From: a virus
DNA length: 26,539 nucleotides
Direction: 5' to 3' (one strand)
Virus record (IMG/VR): IMGVR_UViG_3300025086_000196
Location: 1-26,539 of that record
The translations under genes were made by a program, and so were the position numbers. Below are positions 18,288 to 23,277 of the stretch, piece by piece. The notes under the pieces were generated by a model. That model made no database searches. It was not told the DNA's origin and saw only the letters and a program-made list of their open reading frames with translations. Numbering within the stretch: the first letter of the stretch is position 1; each line of letters starts with the position of its first letter.

Positions 18288-18927
18288 TATCTTGGGTACT
18301 CAGTTGTTGTATGTTAAAAGTTCTTTGACCGCCTGTATGGTCTAGCCAAAAATATCCACCTGCTGAAGCATTAACACCAGTACCTGTATAATTTATTGTA
18401 TTATCAGAACCATCTATATCCATATAGTTTGTAGCACCATCAATATTTATGTTTGATGTTACTGTGTTGCTAGAACCTTGAATAATCCAATCTAAATTTA
18501 AATTTGCTGCTATTGCTGTAGTACCTTGATTTAAGGTAAATGTATTACTACTACCTGTAACTGCTATATTTTGGTCAGAACCAGCAGAACTATATGTATT
18601 AGTTGGGTCTACTTGTATCGTGAAAGTATTTGTATCTCCAGTAAAATTATATAATCCTGTAAAAGTAGTAGCGTTTATATCACCTAAAAATTTATTAGTA
18701 TTACCAATCATATTAATATCAAGTGTCATAGTAGCACCATCTAAATCAAAAGCATTTAAAGACCCCGCAGTAGAATTTAAACCACCAATAATATTAGATA
18801 TACCTAATTGTTCTAGGTCTATATTTGCACCAGTTCCTGACTGGTCTACATAAATTTCGTTATCAGCTGCGTAACTTGTTAATGCACTCAGCATCACAAT
18901 CAGGCTCATTAATTTCAATTTCTTCAT
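18196..18927 (-). CDS. Curlin-like secreted protein, 243 aa
   Basis: This is the probable substrate of the neighbouring CsgG/CsgF system. The signal peptide MKKLKLMSLIVMLSALTSYA ends with an SYA cleavage site after residue 20. Next comes a textbook curlin repeat, QSGTGANIDLEQLGISN (Q29-N45; QxGxxNxxxxxQ). Later units are looser, of the form Gx(S/T)NTxT: GDTNTFTIQ, GSSNTFTLNQG, GSSNTVTSN, GSDNTINYTG. Like curlins, these could stack as a beta-solenoid. The end has two Cys (CVIQNDQGTSTSC), odd for curlins. I prefer the ATG at 18927 over the one at 18957, because the first 10 residues would spoil the signal peptide and AGGAG lies at 18939-18943. The 5' 65 nt overlap csgG. It could be major subunit, nucleator or a surface coat; a beta-helical adhesin is the alternative. 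Confidence 0.82.
   Translation of the reverse strand: MKKLKLMSLIVMLSALTSYAADNEIYVDQSGTGANIDLEQLGISNIIGGLNSTAGSLNAFDLDGATMTLDINMIGNTNKFLGDINATTFTGLYNFTGDTNTFTIQVDPTNTYSSAGSDQNIAVTGSSNTFTLNQGTTAIAANLNLDWIIQGSSNTVTSNINIDGATNYMDIDGSDNTINYTGTGVNASAGGYFWLDHTGGQRTFNIQQLSTQDNDWLKIISIGGNAASTVCVIQNDQGTSTSC
18863..18927 (-). other. 65-nt dual-coding overlap, csgG end / curlin signal peptide
   Basis: One frame encodes the C-terminus of CsgG (ending CDAECINKLRS); the other encodes the curlin-like signal peptide. Both frames are needed for sensible products. Confidence 0.85.
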
Positions 18928-19735
18928 ATTTCCAAAAACTCCTGTCATAACCGACATTAATTATTTCTAATACAGCACTTTCAATAGCTTTTGTTAATGC
19001 TATTGTTGTTGATTCATTCCTGGAATTACCCATTTCTATTTCAACAAGTTCTGTTCCTGCTTCTATAAAACGAAATACATCTTCTGATTTACCATAACTA
19101 AATATAGTTTTTTCAGTCATTACCTCTATTAGTATCTCACCTGTGGCTACTGATACCATTCTTAAAGTTGTTGTTACACTATCTTCTCTATACTGAACAC
19201 TAGAACCAATACCTAAATATCTAGCTCCTATACCACCTGTAGTTAGATTAGTTTCATAAGCTATAACAGCACCTTCAATTAAAACTCCTGCAAATAATAA
19301 AGGTCTAAGTGCTTTCTTTTTTTCTTCATCTGATAAAGTTTGTTCTCTAGCTGACCTTATTAGTTGTCTTTCTTTTGTTAAATTATCTAAACCTACTCTT
19401 TCAACTACTGTAAAAAACTCTCCATTACCTGCGTGTTTTAAAGCTCGTATAAGTAGTGCATTTGGTTGTTGTGTTATTGCAGTACTAAATAATGCAAACT
19501 CGCTGTTACTTTTACGCTGACCTGTTTGGTCAGTAAAAGCTGTAGGGTATACCGCTACTACAGGTTTAATTATTGGTTTTTTTACATTAGCTAATTCTTT
19601 AGATTGTAATTCAGATATTTTTACAATGTTATTTCTTTCAAATCTTTGTTCGTATGTATCTTCAAATTGATTAAATATAGAACAGCTAGAAAGTAAAAGT
19701 GCCAATAGGTATCGTAATTTCAGTAACTGTTCCAT
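18863..19735 (-). CDS. csgG: CsgG, curli outer-membrane secretion channel lipoprotein, 290 aa
   Basis: CsgG forms a ring-shaped outer-membrane pore that exports curlin subunits. The signal peptide ends in a lipobox L-S-S-C with lipidated C18. Strong family segments follow: PVVAVYPTAFTDQTGQRK (58-75), FSTAITQ (83-89), FFTVVERVGLDNLTKERQLI, LLFAGVLIEGAVIAYETN, GGIGARYLGIG and VSVATGEILIEV. Length matches the family. At the channel constriction, E. coli Tyr51, Asn55 and Phe56 align by eye with S78, L82 and F83, so only the Phe seems kept and there is one extra residue. The start overlaps csgF by 50 nt, with GGAAG just upstream. Late co-expression with curlin and csgF supports a working export system; an alternative is outer-membrane permeabilisation during infection. 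Confidence 0.95.
   Translation of the reverse strand: MEQLLKLRYLLALLLSSCSIFNQFEDTYEQRFERNNIVKISELQSKELANVKKPIIKPVVAVYPTAFTDQTGQRKSNSEFALFSTAITQQPNALLIRALKHAGNGEFFTVVERVGLDNLTKERQLIRSAREQTLSDEEKKKALRPLLFAGVLIEGAVIAYETNLTTGGIGARYLGIGSSVQYREDSVTTTLRMVSVATGEILIEVMTEKTIFSYGKSEDVFRFIEAGTELVEIEMGNSRNESTTIALTKAIESAVLEIINVGYDRSFWKYEEIEINEPDCDAECINKLRS
18939..18943 (-). promoter_or_regulatory. Ribosome binding site for the curlin-like gene
   Basis: AGGAG on the minus strand lies 11 nt before the ATG at 18927, inside the csgG coding sequence. Spacing is long but workable, and the site lies downstream of the competing ATGs at 18957 and 18948, so it cannot serve them. Confidence 0.6.
19686..19735 (-). 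other. 50-nt dual-coding overlap, csgF end / csgG signal peptide
   Basis: The region encodes the final beta strands of CsgF (ITIPIGTFTF) in one frame and the CsgG lipoprotein signal MEQLLKLRYLLALLL in another. Confidence 0.88.
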
Positions 19736-20186
19736 CTGCTTCCGTTATTTTAAGTGTTAAAGTTACACCATCGCTTGTATATTCTATAGTATTACCTTCT
19801 AAGGTTATTGTTCCTGAGCTTTGTGGTGTTTCGCCAAATAAGTTATTTACTAACTGTCTTGATAGTTCTGCATAGACTCTTGATTCAAGGTTACGCATAA
19901 ATCTTGCAAGTGTAGAGTTTTCTTTCTCTCTTTCTATTTCTTCTTGTAAAGCTTTTATTTCTTCTTTAATAGTTAACTTACGACTAAACTCTTGATTTTC
20001 TATAGTAAGGTAATGAGAAGATGTGCCAATACCATTAAAACTTGGTGATTTAAATTTAAAAGTTATAGTATCTGCTTTTAAATTTACACCTATTATACCT
20101 AAAAATAAAATAATCCCAATAAACACTAAAGTTACTGTAAGTCTATATTTTTCTAGCTCTGTTGATTTAATCTTTTCTTTGGTCAT
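19686..20186 (-). CDS. csgF: CsgF, curli assembly factor, 166 aa
   Basis: CsgF binds the CsgG pore and anchors or nucleates curli at the cell surface. The mature N-terminus is diagnostic: DTITFKFKSPSFNGIG (from D39) matches the TFQFRNPNFGG start of E. coli CsgF, the part that plugs into the CsgG channel. A helical neck follows (about 70-119, ending LSRQLVNNLFGE), then a C-terminal beta domain with GTITLEGNTIEY and LTLKITEADG. The N-terminus is unusual: a 15-residue charged leader precedes the hydrophobic core (about 16-36), with possible cleavage after NLKA. The start overlaps the upstream gene by 20 nt, with GGATAGAG before it. No csgE, csgB or csgC gene is recognisable nearby. Confidence 0.88.
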   Translation of the reverse strand: MTKEKIKSTELEKYRLTVTLVFIGIILFLGIIGVNLKADTITFKFKSPSFNGIGTSSHYLTIENQEFSRKLTIKEEIKALQEEIEREKENSTLARFMRNLESRVYAELSRQLVNNLFGETPQSSGTITLEGNTIEYTSDGVTLTLKITEADGTVTEITIPIGTFTF

Positions 20187-20517
20187 CTCTATCCGCCTTT
20201 GCTAATCTATCAGTATGCATTAGTTGTGGTACACCTAATATAGTTTTTAAAAGTGTGTCTTGTCTAATTATTTCATTATCTACAGAACGAACTCTATCTA
20301 TAAGAGCTACTAATATTCCATGTTGTGAGTCTAGTTTTTGACCTAATCTTTGTTCTATTTCAGATATTTGTGCTGATACTTTCTCATCAAGTACATCTAC
20401 CTTAGTTTCCATACCATCAATAATTTTATTAATAAGTTTCCAGATAAATAAACCAAGACCTATGGCTGCTGCTATTGGAAAGCCAACTTCATTAATTAAT
20501 TGAACTACTGAGTCCAT
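20167..20517 (-). CDS. Small holin-like membrane/coiled-coil protein, 116 aa
   Basis: One membrane span lies near the N-terminus (about 9-28, EVGFPIAAAIGLGLFIWKLI). A long charged coiled coil follows (about 33-90). This arrangement resembles small phage holins or holin regulators of the BhlA kind, but the match is by layout only. A second, better holin sits beside the lysozyme at 14922-15401, so this one could be an antiholin, or an inner-membrane partner of the curli cassette that it directly precedes. It overlaps csgF by 20 nt and starts 5 nt after the nuclease stop without a clear ribosome site. Confidence 0.65.
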   Translation of the reverse strand: MDSVVQLINEVGFPIAAAIGLGLFIWKLINKIIDGMETKVDVLDEKVSAQISEIEQRLGQKLDSQHGILVALIDRVRSVDNEIIRQDTLLKTILGVPQLMHTDRLAKADRDDQRKD

Positions 20518-20522
20518 TATTT

Positions 20523-20903
20523 TTAGTAATCACCCCATATTTTAGTTTTTTTACCACCTTCATAAGTAACAGCATGACCTTCATCAATAAGCATTTGACA
20601 AATATCTTGACCATCTTGTGTATAAGGTATTCCTAATATACGACCATATTTACCTTTACCTAAAGATTTAACTTTTAAATTGCCTATACAAAGTTCTTTT
20701 AATCTTTCTTTAGCAGCAAGACCTAGTTTTTTTTCAGCTAAGTCTCTAGTGCGACTTTCAGGAGTATCAATACCAGCAAGTCTTACACGCTGTTTATGTA
20801 GCTTTACATCAAATCCTAAATCAAGACAACAATCAAATGTATCTCCATCTACTATTCTTTCTAGTGTAGCGTTATATACAAACGCATCTGGTCCATTAGA
20901 CAT
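20523..20903 (-). CDS. Staphylococcal-nuclease-like (thermonuclease) protein, 126 aa
   Basis: This is a calcium-dependent SNase-fold nuclease that would cut DNA and possibly RNA. Residues expected for catalysis are visible: D19 and D21 in IVDGDTFD, R41 and D46 in RVRLAGIDTPES with E49, and R88 in KYGRILG. The C-terminal CQMLIDEGHAVTYEGG is also typical. There is no signal peptide, so it should act in the cytoplasm or be packaged. Late expression argues against host DNA breakdown early in infection; degrading leftover DNA or reducing viscosity at lysis are possible roles (inference). TAATG joins it to the gene upstream. Confidence 0.92.
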   Translation of the reverse strand: MSNGPDAFVYNATLERIVDGDTFDCCLDLGFDVKLHKQRVRLAGIDTPESRTRDLAEKKLGLAAKERLKELCIGNLKVKSLGKGKYGRILGIPYTQDGQDICQMLIDEGHAVTYEGGKKTKIWGDY

Positions 20904-21139
20904 TATCTATAACTCCTTGTTTTTTTAGCTATTTTTTTTGGTTGTTTAACAAATTGTTTACCAGCTCTATTACCTTTAGCTTTTGCTCTATTAGTTGCAG
21001 CTTTTTCACTTTTTGTTAAAGATTTCCATGCTTTATCAGGTAAGTATCTTCTTTTGCCTTTACTTGGTTTACCGCTTGAAGTACGCCACTTTTGTTTACC
21101 CCAATCTTTTAAAGACCTTTGTGATTTTTTTAATGGCAT
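20903..21139 (-). CDS. Small basic conserved phage protein (DUF5872-like), 78 aa
   Basis: Extremely Lys/Arg-rich, starting PLKKSQRSLKDWGKQKW. It contains RYLPDKAWKSLTKSEKAATN and ends in FVKQPKKIAKKTRSYR. I recall this pattern from marine and T4-like phage proteins called DUF5872, but the name is from memory. The charge suggests binding to nucleic acid or acidic virion surfaces. It is TAATG-coupled on both sides, with the nuclease downstream and another basic protein upstream. Confidence 0.8.
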   Translation of the reverse strand: MPLKKSQRSLKDWGKQKWRTSSGKPSKGKRRYLPDKAWKSLTKSEKAATNRAKAKGNRAGKQFVKQPKKIAKKTRSYR

Positions 21140-21426
21140 TATTTACCTCTTTGTTTTCTTATAGCTTCTTTGCCTTTTTTAAATATATTAACTACTTGTG
21201 TTTTTCCCATTACTTTAGCTCTTTGTTCACCAACAGTAAGAATTTGTATTTTTCTAGCATATGGTTTTTTAACTTTTTTAACTTTTGCTACAGTAGCTCT
21301 AGCATCTGATGGAGTTGCAAATTTAATACTTACAGTATCTTTAGGATTTTCGTCTGTATATAATCTTCTGCCGCTACCTTTAGGTTTTTTTCCTGTACCT
21401 ATTTTAGGGTCTTTTTTTCTTTTCAT
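21139..21426 (-). CDS. Small basic conserved phage protein (DUF5824-like), 95 aa
   Basis: The start DPKIGTGKKPKGSGRRLYTD followed by ENPKDTV and IKFATPSDARATV is a pattern I recognise from marine phages, remembered as DUF5824. The second half (ARKIQILTVGEQRAKVMGK) is helical and basic. Function is unknown; nucleic-acid or capsid binding is a guess. The start overlaps the upstream stop by ATGA. Confidence 0.8.
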   Translation of the reverse strand: MKRKKDPKIGTGKKPKGSGRRLYTDENPKDTVSIKFATPSDARATVAKVKKVKKPYARKIQILTVGEQRAKVMGKTQVVNIFKKGKEAIRKQRGK

Positions 21427-22109
21427 GTATCTTCAGAACTATCATTATATAAGTTATCAAATACTTGATTTACATCTAATGTGTAATCTAAATCAGATTT
21501 ACTATAGTGAATATGTTGAGAAGGTTTAAAATCTGGAGCACCTTCTCCTAATTCAAATTGTGCAGGTCTTGTAACTCTTACTCTATTATTAGGTAAAGCA
21601 ACTATATTGCCTGTCCATTTACCTGCATCTAATAATTCAAGTACATGATTTTGTTTATGTTGAGCTGGGTCATCTGCTGTATCAGATTTTGTGTAATCTA
21701 CAGTAAAGTAATACTTTGCAGGATAAAATTTACCATCAATTTTTGCCATCCAAGGACAAGGAGAACAATTTTCTAATACATATATACTGTGTGTACGAGA
21801 TGCACAATCCCAAGGTTGTGCTTCCCAAACTTCCATAGGTTCAGCCCATTCTTCAAAAGGGGTATCTCCAACAAGAGCTGTAATAGGCATACGAGCCCAC
21901 ATAGCTCCACCATGAACATTTGGTTCATCTGTATCGTATGTTTCTGCACCTGTAAAAATTACTTGGAAAGATAAACATCTTTTTGGAATTGTTGTAACTC
22001 CAATAACCATAGCGTGTAAAAATTCACCATGATATTTTTCGTGATTGTGTGTATATTCTTTTCTAACCCAACACTTAAAATAAGGTATGCTACTTTGTAA
22101 ATAAGCCAT
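21423..22109 (-). CDS. Conserved marine-phage protein of unknown function, 228 aa
   Basis: I recognise the type but no named function. It starts MAYLQSSIPYFKCWVRKEY and is rich in Trp, Tyr, His and Pro (e.g. EEWAEPMEVWEAQPWDC). It has a Cys pair in NCSPCPW (about 114-120) and ends in an acidic tail. There is no signal peptide or membrane span. The globular, aromatic-rich composition and the location between fibre and lysis genes fit a virion-associated or assembly protein. The ATG follows the upstream stop directly. Confidence 0.75.
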   Translation of the reverse strand: MAYLQSSIPYFKCWVRKEYTHNHEKYHGEFLHAMVIGVTTIPKRCLSFQVIFTGAETYDTDEPNVHGGAMWARMPITALVGDTPFEEWAEPMEVWEAQPWDCASRTHSIYVLENCSPCPWMAKIDGKFYPAKYYFTVDYTKSDTADDPAQHKQNHVLELLDAGKWTGNIVALPNNRVRVTRPAQFELGEGAPDFKPSQHIHYSKSDLDYTLDVNQVFDNLYNDSSEDT

Positions 22110-22292
22110 TTACTTATACCCACCACCTGCTTTTTTATAAGCTTTTGCTAACATTTGTGCTTTCCTTGCTGACCATTGTCCAGGTCTACCACCTTTACCA
22201 CCAGCTTTAATTCTGTTGAATATACGCTTACGCATAGTAGGTTTTGTATAGTTACCAGCTTTATTAACTGTTGATTTTTTTGCTCTACTCAT
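22110..22292 (-). CDS. Small basic phage protein, 60 aa
   Basis: Starts MSRAKKSTVNKAGNYTKPTM and contains GGKGGRPGQWSARKAQMLA, a signature seen in small basic proteins of many marine phages. I choose the ATG at 22292, which overlaps the previous stop (ATGA). The alternative at 22346 adds 18 residues of unrelated composition that are out-of-frame sequence of the membrane gene upstream. It is probably nucleic-acid binding; function unknown. Confidence 0.78.
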   Translation of the reverse strand: MSRAKKSTVNKAGNYTKPTMRKRIFNRIKAGGKGGRPGQWSARKAQMLAKAYKKAGGGYK

Positions 22293-22474
22293 GATAAAAA
22301 TCCTGCTGTTATTACAGTAGCTACTATAAATGGATAAACAGCCCATATCATCATTTCAATTTTATCAAAACGCTTTGAACCATCTTCTAATCTCTTATCA
22401 ATACTTTTATATAATGCCCTACATTCTCTTTCGTGAGATTCTATAGCATTTAAAGCATCTTTAGCAGTAGCCAT
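22289..22474 (-). CDS. Tiny membrane protein with charged helix (XhlA/holin-like), 61 aa
   Basis: A charged helix (about 1-40, with ESHERECRALYKSIDKRLED) is followed by one C-terminal membrane span (IWAVYPFIVATVITAGFL). This is the layout of XhlA-type haemolysin/holin accessory proteins, though the match is by architecture only. It is TAATG-coupled to the small membrane gene upstream. Confidence 0.65.
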   Translation of the reverse strand: MATAKDALNAIESHERECRALYKSIDKRLEDGSKRFDKIEMMIWAVYPFIVATVITAGFLS

Positions 22475-22647
22475 TACTTTTTTGGTGCTTTGTCTTTAGC
22501 TTTTAAAACATTTAATGCACACCAATCTATAATTTTATATAGTTTACCAAACCATACATTATCTTTAGGAGTGGGTGTAATTGCTGCTATAACAGAAGCT
22601 ATAGAAATAATAGCTGTAATCCACATTAATATATTAAGTATTGTCAT
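22474..22647 (-). CDS. Tiny one-span membrane protein, 57 aa
   Basis: An ATG at 22647, preceded by AAGGAGAATACAA, opens a 57-codon frame. An N-terminal membrane span (TILNILMWITAIISIASVIA) is followed by AITPTPKDNVWFGKLYKIID and a Lys-rich end. The strong ribosome site and the TAATG junction with the next gene make it credible. It may be a holin component or membrane anchor; the function is unknown. Confidence 0.75.
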   Translation of the reverse strand: MTILNILMWITAIISIASVIAAITPTPKDNVWFGKLYKIIDWCALNVLKAKDKAPKK

Positions 22648-22658
22648 TTGTATTCTCC

Positions 22659-22907
22659 TTAATTTTCTAGGGTTTTCATTTCTGTTTCTAAAACTTCATT
22701 TGCTTGTTCTTTTGTAGAATCAATAAATGCTTTTTCAAAAACGCTTTTACTAGCTTGAACTTGGTCTAGTTGAAATTTTATTCGTGATTCTTGATTACTT
22801 AAATCAAGTAGTTGTGAATGTAAGTATTGTTGTTGTGATGTTAAATCAGAAACTTTCATTTCTTTGTCATTTAACATTACTAAATGTTCTTGTTTTTCTT
22901 TACTCAT
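22659..22907 (-). CDS. Small coiled-coil protein (DUF6447-like), 82 aa
   Basis: A short N-terminal beta part (LVMLNDKEMKVSDLTSQQQ) is followed by a long helix rich in Gln, Leu and Lys ending in ETEMKTLEN. I recall this design from the DUF6447 family of marine phages, with moderate certainty. It is preceded by AAAAAGGAGAGAAA, one of the best ribosome sites in the window. Probably a scaffold-like or regulatory dimer; the role is unknown. Confidence 0.75.
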   Translation of the reverse strand: MSKEKQEHLVMLNDKEMKVSDLTSQQQYLHSQLLDLSNQESRIKFQLDQVQASKSVFEKAFIDSTKEQANEVLETEMKTLEN

Positions 22908-22927
22908 TTTCTCTCCTTTTTTTATAT

Positions 22928-23275
22928 CTAAGAACTTAATGTTTTTAATACAGATGTTGGTGAAACTTTATCAGCTATTTCTTTATCTAATGTTGTTTTT
23001 AATTCAGTTACTCTAGTACTACCCATAGCTGTTTCTACCCAACTTTGTACATCATTACTTGTAAGACTAGACCAATTTGTAAAATTAGATAAATCAGATG
23101 TATCTAATGGTGTAGAGCCATAGCAACTAGCTTTTTGTGGATTACCATTTGAATCATTATTACTATCATCAGTAGCCGTAAGTGTCCAATGCACCTCAAA
23201 AACTACATTTGACTTACCACTTTTTGATGGATATGTTTCACAATTTTTACAATCCCATTCGTAAGATATTGCCAT
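22928..23275 (-). CDS. Conserved small phage protein (DUF7936-like), 115 aa
   Basis: The N-terminal part is a beta domain starting ISYEWDCKNCETYPSKSG with VVFEVHWTLTATDD. A helical end contains VQSWVETAMGSTRVTELKTT. This pairing is typical of a small protein next to tail fibre genes in marine phages. The Cys pair CKNC (about 9-12) is an unusual detail. GGAGAATAAAT precedes the ATG, 2 nt after the fibre stop. It may be a fibre-associated or assembly factor. Confidence 0.75.
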   Translation of the reverse strand: MAISYEWDCKNCETYPSKSGKSNVVFEVHWTLTATDDSNNDSNGNPQKASCYGSTPLDTSDLSNFTNWSSLTSNDVQSWVETAMGSTRVTELKTTLDKEIADKVSPTSVLKTLSS

Positions 23276-23277
23276 AT

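Noticed and set aside
18928-18957. Upstream start for the curlin-like gene, adding 10 residues
   Set aside because: It would put an uncharged stretch before the MKKLKL signal start, and AGGAG at 18939-18943 only fits the ATG at 18927.
15415-20186. Bacterial chromosomal island or assembly chimera explaining the curli genes
   Set aside because: Same strand, similar base composition by eye, TAATG coupling and tight junctions to phage genes on both sides argue for true phage linkage; read-level checks are still the decisive test.
22293-22346. Longer start for the 60-aa basic protein
   Set aside because: The extra residues are out-of-frame sequence of the membrane gene upstream; ATGA coupling supports 22292.
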